Positions 34,133 through 46,729 of a stretch of 64,000 bases of DNA are shown piece by piece (position 1 is the stretch's first letter; every line of letters begins with the position of its first letter). This DNA comes from Pseudo-nitzschia pungens (lineage: Eukaryota > Bacillariophyta > Bacillariophyceae > Bacillariales > Bacillariaceae). Location of the stretch: positions 2,232,001 through 2,296,000 of the forward strand of contig CM074766.1 in the NCBI GenBank assembly GCA_037355855.1, given 5' to 3'. Below the pieces are notes generated by a model. The model searched no databases, was not told where the DNA came from, and was given only the letters and a program-made list of their open reading frames with translations. The position numbers and the translations under genes were made by a program.

Positions 34133-34804
34133 TTACGACGACGACGACGACGGCTGCTGGTCTTCGACGAATTTCTTCAGCGACTCGTTCATGAGAAGGT
34201 AATTCCGATTCAGAGTTTCGTAGGGCAATCCCAGGCGAAAAAAAGGAAGGAGACCGCGAAAGGTTTCCGTGTGCACGAGGCGCGTTCGTCTCGTCTTCTT
34301 TCCGCTGTTGCTGTTGTGCCCCGGGGTCTTGGAAGACGATTGACGCTTGGGCTTTTTCTCGTGCTTGTCGCCGGTGGTGTTTGTGTTTGTGTTTGTGTTT
34401 GTGCTCGCCTCCGACTCTTCGATCTCCTCCAGCCGCATGGAATGGTATCCCTTGAAGAGGAGGCGGCCGTCGAACGGTCCGACGGACCCCTGCCACGCCA
34501 GGACGTGGTTCTTGGGATCGACCTCTGCAAACTCGAATCGAAAAGTCTGCCAGTTCTTGTCGTCACCCTCGTAGCAAGCCAGGAGCGTGCCCTGGAGTCC
34601 GACTGCCGGAATACCTGCCTCTAGGCGGGTCCATTTGTTCCACCTCCAGTCGTTGACGTCGACGAGAACCTTCCACACATTCTCGATAGGGGCGTTGATT
34701 TCGGTGACGTGGTGTATCTTCTGGTTGCTTTTGGTTGTTTTACAACACGAAGTGTTAGTTGGTTTCGTCGTTTGGGAATCTTCGGCGGCAGGAGAGATAG
34801 CCAT
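34133..34804 (-). CDS. SRPBCC-fold (START/polyketide-cyclase-like) protein
   Basis: About 223 residues from ATG 34804. The helix-grip signature is visible: HHVTEINAPIENVWKVLVDV, WNKWTRLEAG, QTFRFEFAEVDPKNHVLAWQ, FDGRLLFKGYHSMRLEEIEE, TRLVHTETFRGLLPFF, and the C-terminal helix NRNYLLMNESLKKFVED. Proteins of this superfamily bind hydrophobic ligands in a deep pocket; the ligand here is unknown. A 35-residue low-complexity insert (NTNTNTNTTGDKHEKKPK) sits before the last strands. The open frame extends upstream to 34954, but that part is encoded by a GATAC-type simple repeat, so the internal ATG is preferred. Confidence 0.75.
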   Translation of the reverse strand: MAISPAAEDSQTTKPTNTSCCKTTKSNQKIHHVTEINAPIENVWKVLVDVNDWRWNKWTRLEAGIPAVGLQGTLLACYEGDDKNWQTFRFEFAEVDPKNHVLAWQGSVGPFDGRLLFKGYHSMRLEEIEESEASTNTNTNTNTTGDKHEKKPKRQSSSKTPGHNSNSGKKTRRTRLVHTETFRGLLPFFRLGLPYETLNRNYLLMNESLKKFVEDQQPSSSSS

Positions 34805-37013
34805 TATGGAACCGATCCGAAACAATATATAGTGTCTGGTATCGTCAAGCGGATCGCGATTATGAGTGTAGTTGGGAAAGCAACAGGAATCATTTTGTGA
34901 GAACAAGGGATGGCATTCCATCGTATCGTATCGTATCATATCGTATCGAATCACGCCGACGGCGAAGTGATCTTGCAGTCACCAACGGGTTCGGCGTTGT
35001 TGGATCAGAAATGGGGAATTCGCATCGGCGAGATGCAGGAAGTCAACCATCAATCGCAATCACTTGGGAAGTCGAACGCAAGGTAAGATTACCGGTAACT
35101 CCAAGGACACTAATACTCTGCTCGCATCGCCTTACATTAACAAAAAGGAGACAGCGTCGAATTCCCGTTATCGTGCACGAGTGTGAAGAATGGGAACCAC
35201 TTGTTGTGAGAGAATCCGTTCCGTGATCGAATCCACATATGATGAAATCGAACTTATAAATCTCCGAATGAGATTCTTTTTGTTCCTACACAAAACATTC
35301 CTTAAATTACACACGTTAGAAACTGAAAAAACCAACATTGAGAACTGTGTTAATGTTTTAATTCTCTTCGTCATCCTGGTGCAGAGTCAGTCAGAGAATT
35401 GCTGAAGCGCCTTGCAACGATGTTCGAAACTACGGATACAGTACCGGTACAAGTAAGTAGTACGTATTTAATTACCGGAAACCGGTCAAAAATACCCAAT
35501 TTCGAGGGATTGCCTTAAAAAAAAACTGAAGAAAACACGATTCTTAAGTAAGATTTGTATCAATTTGAATTTGCACCTTGAACGCATACTTATAATCTTT
35601 GGTCCCACTTCATTCTTCTTCGAGCCCATTAGCGCCACGTCCATCGCGTCGCGCTTTGTTGAATGGCAGAAACCTTACCGTACGGTAACTTAGTGGTTCG
35701 GTGGTTTTCCAGATCTGATAAGTGCAATCGATAAGGTTACAGTGCGGTAAGTGCAAATGATTTCATTCGCGACAGACAATTTTTTTACTACAGTTAAGGC
35801 TCTATCTCACTAGAGAACATTCACTAACTTCTCTGGGGCAAAAGGGAATGAATGAATCATTCGATTCAAAACAGTGACGTTCCGGACAGTCACGTGTATA
35901 TGAGTACGAGTACGACCTACAATACATACCGTATACATGTACATGAGAATACCTGTTCTTTGGTAAGGCTTACGGTAACCTTAACCTTAACCGTTCGAAA
36001 ACACACTTTTTTCGGTCTAATCCACACTTCCACCCACATTTTTCAACAACACACCGGTACACAACCCATCTTACATACTTCTACTATGAACATATTATAT
36101 TCGTCAGATAGTTGTTCTTCTCCTCATTCCACGATCGCCAAACCGTCGTGCCGTTATGAAGTACAAGTACGAGTCAAGGACTGGATTGTACCGGTAGGGC
36201 CGTATGAAGTTGCTTGGCGGTGATAAGTAAGTGTACGGTATATTGCCCAATGCATTATTTGTTTCCCTTTTCGGTCGTGGGATCATGGGACCGTGCAATC
36301 GTGGGACTACTTTTCATGTGCAACCAACGGAAGTGAACACATTTCAACGAAGACGCCAACGGGTAACTGTACGATGATTATCGATGAAGTAGAAGTATGT
36401 TGTACTTAAGCTTAGGTCCTACTCCATCCAATTGTACTTGTACGAGTAATTAATTAGCCGGTAACCTTACCGTCCTGGACTGTAAGATTACCCGAGATCG
36501 TGAACGAATTTTTGAAATTTCAATAATTAATTACGAGTACCGTTAAGTTACGAGCGACTTTGAACTTCTTACTACTATTCAGAATCAATCAAGAATCCGT
36601 GCATGTCTCACACAATGAGAGGCAACCACGATTGCACTGCTGCGAACGAGAAAATAGGAGATGCCATTCCAAAAAAAAAAATACGAATTCAAAAAAAAAT
36701 TACGAGTAAGATTACCAGGAGTAGCACGAGTACAAGTAAGGATACTTCGCAATCAGTGAGCTTCTCTTTTTCATTTTGAATGAACGAAGTAACCTTACCG
36801 TATCGCAATCAATAGTCAGAAAACACAATCAAAAACGACCGACGAAGGAAAGCATTCACTGTGGCGGACGACAAACCCGGCAAACAATAAATAAATACGA
36901 AGTACGATGCATCAATAGTTCATTCCGAACAACAATCCTTCATAGTTGAATCAATCTCGAAAGACGAATCAATCAATCAATCCACGGAAGGATAAGAAAC
37001 ACAAGGATCTACA
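34805..37013. other. 2.2-kb gene-free interval rich in GTAAG/CTTAC words
   Basis: Contains a (CGTAT)n tract at about 34920-34950 and dense GGTAAGGTTAC, CGAGTAC and TTACCGTACGGTAA words (35440-36730). No gene seen. Confidence 0.5.
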
Positions 37014-37335
37014 ATGGTCGATGAAAGCTCGGAAAGGGATTCGTTCGAAGGAAATGAGGCATTGTATCATCGCTATCTAGACAACGACAACGACAACGAC
37101 AACGACGAGCACCGCATTCGTAGGCAGGCCTCCGGTGCCGAAACCTCCCCGTGTTGCTATGCCGAGCGTCTTCGCCACTGGAAAGGCCGTTATCTGGCCC
37201 CAGCCAGCCCGGAACGGGCCCCTGGCACATGGATGTTGATAAATACGTTTATGCTGGTGTGGAGTCTGTCGCTGGGGTCCTACATCACACTGTTGTATTG
37301 GTGGTATCGCAACAACGACAGCCGGAGCAGATGCA

Positions 37336-37366
<31 letters not shown>

Positions 37367-38318
37367 TGATTTCAATACCGCCAGTCGCGAATCGACCACC
37401 GATTATTTGGTGTGGAGTCTCTTGACCACACTCGTCTGGGTCGCCGAAATTTCACTCCGAGCGGCCTTTCCGAAAATCGATACCGTGTTGGTGGTTTTCA
37501 ACCACGAGGAAGAACAACTCCCCGACGACGAGGAAGCTCCTCTTCGCTCTTGTTCGGCAGACGGAGCGCGCAACGAGGATTCCCGCGAAGACGGAATGCC
37601 GGGAGCTCGTCATCTGTTCCTTCGCTCTGCCACGGCGGAAACGCGATCGGTGGTCACCATCGAACGAGTCGTCCAGAAGCGGAGTCGCAAACAGCTGGCA
37701 GTGATCGTCACCGAATTGCTGCTGGCGGTGTATTTCGGAATCGAAACCGTTGGGGATTGTTGGAACTTTTGGCACAGCCGCCGTTCCTCGTCGCGCATTG
37801 GAGACACCGACGATTACGTGTACCGGGAGTACGACCACTATCACGACTACGACTACTACTACGACTACGACGACAACGACGGCGACGGCGGCGAATTTTA
37901 CACCATGCTCCAGCAAGAAGCGGACGTGTGGGTGAGCGTCCTTGCCTATGCGTACATGACCTACGAGACGTACCACGCATATCGTTGGTCCACAACCACC
38001 CAGCGCGAAATCGAACGATCCCTGTCCACGGTATCGCAATCGCAACAACGGCGACCGCAGCGACAGCAACGTGGGCGTGCTGCGAGAGCGACTGTGAGTG
38101 CGAGAGAGACTCCGGCGACTGCCCCGCCGTTGGAAGTAATGGTGCACGGGATTCGACCGCAGGATCCGGCATCAACGTCGGCATCACCGTCCTCCGCGCT
38201 CTCGCTCGACCCGAAACACAAGGCGGGGAAGGACACCGAACCGATGGCGACTGCCTGTTTGGCAGAATCCTGCTCGGACGTTACTCCCGACGAGAAACGA
38301 CGGCAACAACAACAATGA
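37014..38318 (+). CDS. Multi-pass membrane protein of unknown function (four predicted helices)
   Basis: This is a single open frame of 434 codons. Four hydrophobic segments are visible: WMLINTFMLVWSLSLGSYI, DYLVWSLLTTLVWVAEIS, LAVIVTELLLAVYFGIETV and DVWVSVLAYAYMTYETYH. Charged loops contain simple repeats (DNDNDNDND, GNGNGNGNG) and a Tyr/Asp/His-rich stretch (YDHYHDYDYYYDYDDNDGD) that might bind metal, which is inference. The tail is Gln/Arg-rich and looks disordered. The arrangement of four helices in two pairs loosely recalls the voltage-sensor fold, but I cannot see the ordered Arg/Lys series of such a sensor. The family is unrecognised. Confidence 0.65.
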
Positions 38319-39737
38319 CAACAACAATGACAACGACAATAGCAAGGCGTAGGAGCCGAGTTTGTGCGGAATCCCAATCGATCGATCCGATGAAAATTCT
38401 TTGCACAGTTCTCTTGGACGCCGGTGAGAGGTTGTGTGCAGGAATGAATTTGCAATAATTTCATTTATTTCAGAAATCAACGCTCAAACTACACGTACGC
38501 TACGCAGCACCGACCGAAACATTTCGATGCCATTTGCTACGAATGAATCATCGGATACTACTACTACTACTACTACTACTAGAGTGCTGTGCTTTGTTCC
38601 AATCTTAGTTCCTCGGCTCTCCGCACACGAGTGCTTTTTTACGCAGCCAGTGAGGTCGTTCGTTCGTTCGTTCGTAGTCGGCTTGGCCTCCGACACACAA
38701 AAAGTCGAGATCGTTGGGATACGTCGATGTGTCCTCGTTCTTTTCAGTCCCCCTTTGGTCTACTACGGTGTGCTTTTAATTACGGTAACATTGTGTATGA
38801 TGATTGATCATTCCTTCAAAATATTCATGGATGAGAAAAGTGTTCACAGTTCAAAAGTTTTTAAAGTTCGTCGGTCACCGGTTCGGCTGGCCGAGTAACG
38901 TTCGAACCCGTAGGACGGGAACGAGTGAGCCAGTCCGTCAGTCAGTCGGCACATGATCATGTTGCTGGTTTTCCCTACCGTACGGTAATCTTACCGTACG
39001 TAACTTTACACTTTACGGCTTGATTGCTTCGTTCCAAAAAAATTCTACCTCACCTATTACCCGATCTGAGCGCGAAGGCGCTTTCGAGTCATGGATCCCT
39101 CCCGAGAGTGAGTCGAGTCGAGTCGAGTCGTTGGTAAGGTAAGTCTTAATCTTACCAACCGTAAGGTTTACTTAGTTCCATTCGTTCCTGGCTTCCCGTA
39201 CCTGTACACGTGCGTAAGTAATTACTTCGTATGTATCGACATACTCGTACCTGTACCTACCGCACGCACGTCCGAATGCTCTTGTGACAGCGTTAAGTTA
39301 CCGAAGAAGTTGTGTCGAACGGTACTAATAGCGCAACAGTCGTGTGTGCTACGGCGAACGGAATCCAATCGTCTAAGTAAATTCAAACGAGTCCTTCCAA
39401 AACGACGCCCGCCATCGTTCAAAAGATTCACCAAACGCATCCGAAAAACGGATTTTTTGTATGTGTGATCCCATGAAACGATCGATTATTTTTGGTCCCG
39501 TCCGAAGACGGTGCCGACGGCAACACGAGTGAGTTGAGTTGCCGGCCTTGTTGTTGTTGTTCCCAATCATCCATCCCAATAATACTCGTAATTACTGTAC
39601 TTTACCGATACGAGTGTCAGAACTACAGATGCAAACCTGTATGCAGAGACTTCGCTAGCAACCTACGGTACCTATTAAGAAACTTTAAGTTCTTGTACCG
39701 GTAAGGTTACTCGTACTTGTAATTGCAATTGCTAAAC

Positions 39738-39771
<34 letters not shown>

Positions 39772-40101
39772 AGAATCAATCTCAATCTCAATCAATCGAT
39801 CAACGTCTCTGCAATACATTCGGTACCAGTACCAGGTTACCAGTACCGACAGAGACGGGAAGCACCATCTAAAACGTGTGCATCAATCCTCACTCCGGGG
39901 TAGCCAACACGAATCAGGCAACCCGTGCAAAGGCGAGCCATTATCAAACGGCGCGTCAATCGAGACGCCGACCGAAAGTTTGGGTTGTATCAATCCTCGT
40001 CGGGTGCGAGAAAGCAAGCGCAATAGCAACGGCAACTGCTGTACGAACCGATTGATTGATTGATTTGGATTGGATCCCTCGCACGCCACATCGCCGTCGT
40101 C
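38319..40101. other. Gene-free interval with microsatellites
   Basis: Holds (ACT)n near 38559-38582, (GTTC)n near 38656-38672, (GAGTC)n near 39112-39132, GTAAG/CTTAC words at 38980-39250 and 39600-39720, and (GA)n at 39740-39769. No gene supported. Confidence 0.5.
39740..39769. repeat. (GA)n microsatellite
   Basis: About 15 GA units. Not inside a gene. Confidence 0.9.
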
Positions 40102-43100
40102 ATGGCAGCCTCCGCCTCCTCGTACTCCCGGCGGTTCCGCGAGATTGCGTCTCTGTTCGATCTGACGGAAGGCGAATCCGAGGTGACCGCCACCACCTCC
40201 GTGGCCAATAAGATGAACGCCAAGTCCAATACGATTTCCTTCTTGGACAAACTCCAACAGCAATTTCAGCAGCAACAGCAGCAGCAACCGTCTCCCCTAC
40301 CGGAGGAATCGAAGAACCAAGAGGAAGAGCACTACGCATTCGCATTCGCATCCAGAAACCACATTCCATTCCCCGTACGATTACGATTACAATTGCACCG
40401 AACAGAAAGAGAGCGAGAATTGCATTCCATTCGACGACGGGTACGAATACGAATACGAATACGAATACAACAACCATTCGAGCAGCGACGTGGCGTCCAT
40501 TCCGTATTCGAACGATCTGTCCACCGAAGCCGAAACGGGAAGGAACTGGGGGACTTCCTCGTCGGTTTCCGTGAGCAAGAATCTGTTGTTTCGCCATCAT
40601 CTCGACGACCGGTTTGGCAAACCTCTCACCACACATCACGAAATCGAAGTGCAAATGCAACAACCCAAGGTACTCGTTTTGAATACCACGGATTCGACCG
40701 ACAGCTGTTCCTTGTCGAGGACGACCGGGAGTGCGTCGACAACTCCCCAACGACCATCGAGAGACGGTGAGAACGACGACGACAACGACAACTACGACGA
40801 ACGCGATAATCATCACTGTCCGATGGAGACTCGAATCCTGAGTTACGAGATTTCATCTCCGGCACCGTTCGACCAGCAACAGCACGAGGACGAACAAGAG
40901 CCTGCCATGGAATCACCCCACGTTCCGTCCTGGAAGGCCTTGCAGCGACAAAAGATGCAGGAGCGCATGCAACTCTTGGCGTCTCCGATGCTGACGGAGT
41001 TGGGTGATCCTACGGACGCGACAGAGAAGCTGAAAACTCCCACGTCGCCACCGACGCTCCGCAACACGGCCTCGGACAAGATTCCGGAGGAAGCCTCTCC
41101 GTTGGAAATTGCCACACCGGCTCTGGTCACACCGCCTCCTCCCCCCTGTGCCCGCCGCGAGTCCGTTGTTGCCGACAGCGAGTCGAACACCTCTATTCAG
41201 TCATCGGCTCTGGATCGAACCACCTGGAGGGCTCGGCATTTCAAGCGAACCTTTCGGCACCGGAGGAGAAGGAACTGGTCGAGCAGCAGCGTGGCTTCCG
41301 CTTCGACGAGCGCGGCACCATCGAACAACAACGACACGGACGAATCGTTCGAGTCGATGACCCTTTCCTCTCCCGCACGAACCGTCGATGATGCCCGGCA
41401 GGAACCCTTTCCCGAAGTTCTCTCGCCCGTTCCCGCGGTATCGGAGGACGAAGAGGACGAGTCCACGGTGGAGAGAACCGCGCAAGCGCAGCATCGTCCG
41501 CTCCACGACGACCCCGAGACCTCCTCGACGGAAACCTCGAGGGTCCGATTGTTTCGAAACCGATTCGAAACTTTCACTCCGGCGCGACAGATCCGTCCGG
41601 GCGACGTTTCTTGCACATCCTCTGCGTCGTCTGAACCCGTCGTGAAGACCAAGGTAGTCATGGATGCCTCCAAGCTCCATGAGCGACTCAAGAATCACCG
41701 AGTGGTAACCTATCCGTCCCGCAGTAGCTTCAAAACGAGTGCCAGCATTCGAACGGAAACAAGCGACAGCCAAGCCGATCGAGACGAAGACGAGAACGAT
41801 CTCGGAGTTTCCGAGGAGCAAATCCAGCAATCGATGGACGACAACGAAACTGTTTGCAACTCCCGAGCACAAGAGCCAAGAATATCCCAGTCCTCACTGC
41901 CCGCGACGTGGTGGACCGAAATGGCAGAAAAGGTGGATCGGTATCAGCGCACGGTTCTAGCCAAGCACGATCGGACCGGCGAACCGCAATCCGCGGATGT
42001 CGAAAACACGCTGCAACGATCCTTTGAGACCTTTGCCGAGGGCCAGAACCACTTGGGTCGTGCAATGGCCGTGGCTCTCTTCAAGGGAATGGTTGCAAGG
42101 CGAGACAGGTCCAACGGAGGAGAAAAGGCGGATGAGTCGATGCCGGATGGGGAACGGGGCACCGCGCACGCGCGTGAACTAGAGGCCTTGAAAGAGTCTC
42201 ACGAGCGAGAACTACGGGCCCTGCGCGAATCTCACGAGCGAGAACGGAGGCAATGGAAAGATCAACTCGAGGCCGCGGTCAAGACCGCCGCCAATGCTTG
42301 CAACAGAGCCGTCAACTCGGTGGTCACAACGAACAAGAATGCCAACAATGCCACCCCGAGCCGAAACGAAACGTTTCGACAGCGGTGGAAGAATCGCATC
42401 AGCAGCAACAACAGCAACAATGTCTACAATCCCACGGCATTGTACTCTGGAGACGACACGAAGAGCGCTCTCAACGGAGGTGGAGGTGCCGGGACGGAAG
42501 TCGCATCGACGGTCTTGAGCAACATGAGCTGTCGCGAACTCAGCGTGGAGCGATATCGCGCAAGAATCCTGCAGCAAATGAATCGAGGCAAGACGGCAAC
42601 CGCCGGCACAACGACCCGGAGAGCTCCCGCTTCCAACACGATGAAGAACAGGTTTGATAACGAAGGCTGCAGCGTGGACGATTCTGCGTCGACGGAGAGC
42701 AGCGGCAACAACAACGACGACGAGAACGAGAACGAGAGCAACAAGGCCGAGGAGATTCAGCGGCTGTTGGACGAACTTCAACAAGCGGAACGTCGCCAAA
42801 AACTTCTCGAAAAACAGCTCCAGCAGGCCGGTGTGGTCTTGGCGGAAGACATTCCCTACCAGTTGGCCAAGGACAAGGTAGCTTCCATTTCCAAGAGAAT
42901 GAACGAGATTGGATCCAGCGACGTAGTCCATTCGGATCCACTGATCCAGAAGCAATTGCGCGAGGAATACTTCCGACTGGAAAAGGACATGCAAAAGTAT
43001 CTCTCGGCATTGATGCTCACGGACGAGTACGCCGAAGAGCGCCGCCTAGACGAAGAAGCCTGGGAGGCCCGCCACGCTGAGGCCAACGAAGCCGCTCTCA

Positions 43101-43906
43101 AAGCCATTCGCAAGCACATGCCCGTCGACGTTCGCACCCTCTCCCCCGCCCAGCTCGAAAAAGAGCGCGGGCTTCCCAAGGCACTCGTTCAGAGATTCCG
43201 TCGGATCAATGTCCTGCAGCTGCTGAGGGTCGATCCCGAGATTCTAGCCAAGTGGCATCCATCGGCCCTCGAGGCCCTGCGGGTGACGGGTCTCACACTC
43301 ACGGAACGCCGGGCCTTGCATTCCTACCTCCTGCCGGTCTCGACACAATGGAGCGGAACGCAGCAACAGACGGTGACCGGTGCGGGGAGCAGCGGAGATG
43401 CCATGACCAAGCGCAAGATGGCATGGTGCAACACGATGCGGACGAATTTCAAGGAGGCGCTCAACAAGTACGAACGCCACGTCGCATCGCGACCGAACGG
43501 GAGCTCGTGCCGCAACGGGTGCAACCTCGTTGGCAACCAGTGCCCGGTGCGCGCCAATCGAGCGGCGGAGTACTTCGAGACGGATCTGGGATTCCCGCCG
43601 ACCGGCGTTTACGAAGATCCCGTGCAGTTGGTGGCCAAGGACGACCGGCTGGCCCAGAAGAAGTCCGCGGCCGAGGTGATTGCCGAAGCCCGCAAGACCG
43701 GCCCCGAAATCGTGGAGGGCACTCCGCGGGAACCATCGGCGAAAAAGAAGACTCTTCCCGGACCCTCCTTGTTAAAACCAGCGGTCGTTCGCCCCGTCGA
43801 TCCGAAGCCACCGGCACGAAGGAAGCCACACCCGATGATGATGCAAAAGGCGCATTCGGCTCCGAGCGGTCTCTTGGCTGCCATTGCCGCTCGTCGGATC
43901 GATTGA
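40102..43906 (+). CDS. Large coiled-coil protein of unknown function (one apparent frame break)
   Basis: The long frame encodes 1138 codons from ATG 40490, but its frame is open and sensible upstream (YDYDYN, YEYEYEYEYNN). A good start with a Gln tract lies at ATG 40102 in the preceding frame (MAASASSYSRRFREIASLF). One indel in the CGCATT repeat near 40340 would join them into about 1268 residues. The N-terminal half is Ser/Thr/Glu-rich and disordered. Coiled coils follow (ELEALKESHERELRALRESH, EEIQRLLDELQQAERRQKLL). The C-terminal part (about the last 300 residues) looks conserved, with DPLIQKQLREEYFRLEKDM, RRINVLQLLRVDPEILAKWH and CRNGCNLVGNQCPV. No known domain is recognised. A scaffold or cytoskeletal role is a guess from the coiled coils only. 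Confidence 0.65.
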
Positions 43907-44450
43907 TGAAATAATGATACTACTACTCGCAGGGTAAAATGCATAGAGTTCACTTCACAACGAAACCGTAGCAGCAGAATAGAATTTGGAACGGTTTTTT
44001 TTTTGTTTTTTGTTGTTGGGATCGAAACAATGCCACGAAACATCCTTGGTGATTAGTAGTGCTTGCGAATTCGAACATTTCATCGCAAAGTATGTCAGCT
44101 ATGTCGTACGCACGATCTTGTCGATTCCAATCCAATTTCGAAGATTTTCTATTCTATGGATGCGAAGGTTTTTTCATTGTGATTATTACTACTATTATTT
44201 ATATTGTATCAATATTGCACTGTATGATGCCACCGATCACTTGTTCGGTATCACACACCTACCGGCACGCCTTTTTTGGTACCGTTTCAGCGAGGTGACG
44301 CTCCGTGGCCTCCAGAGAGACCCACTCCGCTCGCACAAAACACCGACCGAGCGACACCAACTCCACACCACAACCCTGCGTGACGTACGATTGTCATGAT
44401 CAGTATTCGTATTATCAGTAGTATTTGCAGTGGTTTTAGTAGTTCTCATT
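43907..44450. other. Interval between convergent genes
   Basis: AT-rich, no gene seen. A pure T run at 43993-44001. Confidence 0.4.
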
Positions 44451-45688
44451 TCACTGACGCGGATCGCGCGCGAGGGAGTCGGATACAAACTCGTACGCAA
44501 AGAACCCGATCATGGAGGCCGGAATGGATCGGAAGAGTTTCAGCCCGAATCCGCGGTACAATCCCTTCGCCACGTTCCCGTTGGCCTCCCGCACGAGCTG
44601 CCGGCCGGTCTCGTAGACCCCGGGTGCGGCGGCATCGAGACCGTTCTTCGTGCCGGCGGTCGCGGTCGCGGTGGCTTGGATTCTCGTTTTGATAATGTCG
44701 AACGGGTAGCCGACCGCCTGGAAAAGGACGAGGAATCGAACGGAACGAGCCGTTTCCAAACAAAAAAAAGGGGGTGAGGAGGGACTACTACCAGTGGCGG
44801 GGTGCGCCGGAGGGGATCCGGAACCGTGTTGGGACGGATTTCCGTACGGTACGGGACTCGTGGCGTTGCACTCACCCACGCAACGGTTGCCGCAAAGGCT
44901 CCCGAAACCACCGGGACGGTTACGGTTTTGTAAAAGGACGACGACGACGACGACGACGTTGCCGAATCTTCGCCGGCAGTGGTTGCCGCATTCGAGTTGG
45001 TGCTCGTCGCATCGTTTTCTCCCGCAGCAGCAGCCAGCATTTGGACCTTGCAGTACTCGTAACCGACAAACCATACCCCGTGGGGGATCCCGTCTCGCAG
45101 CAGCGTGGCCGTCAATCCCCTGTTCCACAGCCGGTGCTTGTTTTGGACAAAGGTTCGGAGGACGACCGACAACGACGACGACGATGACGATGACGACGAC
45201 GCCACTCTGCCGACCGCCGTTTGTTGGTTGACCTTGATCCATTCCACCGGAGACATGAGAAAGGATTGGAGAACTCCACCCACACACCCGCCCACAAAGA
45301 TTGGAAAGAGAGCATTGTTGCTGTTGCTGTTGCTGCTGCCGCCGCCGCCATGGGTAGTTGTTTCGGAATACCGCTTCCCGAATCCATATCCACCCATCAG
45401 CAGAGCATTCTGGATGGGAACCGCCCCGATCATGGGCGAGGCTCCCCTCCAGAGCGACCCCGGACCGAAATTCCGCACCAGTCCCCGGAGATTTTGGTGC
45501 ACCGCCGACACGGTGACCAGCTCACCGGCTGCTGCGGCACCCGGCGACGACGATGCGGCGGCGGCGAGTTGCCCCGCCTGAAACCTCGTCAGAACGGTAT
45601 CGAGAGGCTGGCAGGCAACGACCCCCACGGCTCCCGACACCCAACCGGCGACAAAATCCACCCACCACTCTTCCGTCACGAGGCCCAT
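44451..45688 (-). CDS. Mitochondrial carrier (SLC25) family protein
   Basis: Exons 45688-44876 and 44717-44451 are joined across a 158-bp phase-0 GT-AG intron (44718-44875) to give 359 residues. The three carrier repeats each show the P-x-[DE]-x-x-[KR] signature: CQPLDTVLTRFQAG, MSPVEWIKVNQQT and YPFDIIKTRIQ, the last rebuilt right at the splice junction. Helix motifs such as GLYRGFGLKLFRSIPASMI close repeat 3. Ser/Ala/Asn-rich inserts lengthen the matrix loops. The family exchanges metabolites across the inner mitochondrial membrane. The substrate cannot be named here; members related to carnitine or basic amino-acid carriers are candidates. ATG 45688 is preferred over upstream ATG 45763, which lies in a TATG simple repeat. 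Confidence 0.9.
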
Positions 45689-46729
45689 GGTGATTGCGAT
45701 TGCGTGTGGTCTGTTTTGGATATAGGTATATGTATGTATGTATGTAGGATGCGTGTGGTCCAACCGAGCGGTGCTTGCTTGCGTTGGTATGCGGTATGTG
45801 CGTTATGGATTGTGCTGCGGTTCTGTGTGTGTATCCTATGTTGTGGGCTGTTTCGGAGGAGTAGATGGGGATGGTTCCAAACTGTAACTTACCCACACTG
45901 CTGATGCGAGTAGATTGAGATAGTTCTTCGTAGTTGTAGTTGTTTGAGCCTTCTCCCTCTCTTGGACAGCTCCATCACCGATCTAAGAAGGGAACGACAT
46001 CAGAACAATAATACGGTACGACTGCCCGTACGGCACTTGCATTGCTGTACTACTAGATATGGGAAACCGAACGGAACGAATGAATGAAAATCGAATCAAA
46101 CGCCCGAAACTAGTGTTCCAGTAATTAGGATTAGTAGGGTTCATACTGCGAATGAATCGACCCACCTTTCTTCCCAAGATTTACGAGAAGATTCTAAAAT
46201 AATCTACCCGGCGCCCCGGAATGACTGACAACTTGGGCCATCAACCAAAAAATCTTCCGAAGGTCACGGAATCATTATTTACCCAGTCACTGCAGACAAG
46301 CGAGTTCGTACGAGCAGTACGAGTAAGATTCCGTACACCTAATACGAGTGATCGTACCGTACCGTAATCGTTTAGGCGCCGGTTCAGAATACTTTTTCGG
46401 AAGACTATTCTTGTTTTTTTGTTTTTTGGACCGAGGTTTCGGAAAGCTTTGATTGAAGGGTTACGGGAACCTTGAACCAGTTAATCCGTGACAACCGTTG
46501 TTACTTGCAGTCGATCTAAGATTCATCTCGGAAGCTACGAGTATGTAGAATCTTGTGTCACTGCTTAAATCTGTAATTCATTGCCAAGTTCGTTGCCAAG
46601 TTCGTTGCCAAGTTCGTTGCTTTTGCAATACAGTTCTTTACATACATAATAATATTATATTAGTTACAGGTACTTGTTTTGAAAAAAAACTATCTCAATG
46701 TTTCTGCGATCCGCCCAGCAGCGCGACTA
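45689..46729. other. Gene-free interval
   Basis: (ATGT)n near 45727-45743, GTAAG/CGAGTAC words at 46300-46375, and three copies of AAGTTCGTTGCC at about 46585-46620. No gene seen. Confidence 0.4.

Noticed and set aside
33911..34624. 237-codon plus-strand frame
   Set aside because: It overlaps the SRPBCC gene on the other strand, which has a recognisable fold.
38885..38935. Possible tRNA T-arm (GTTCGAACCC on the plus strand)
   Set aside because: Flanking bases do not pair into a T stem, and no acceptor stem is found at the right distance on either strand.
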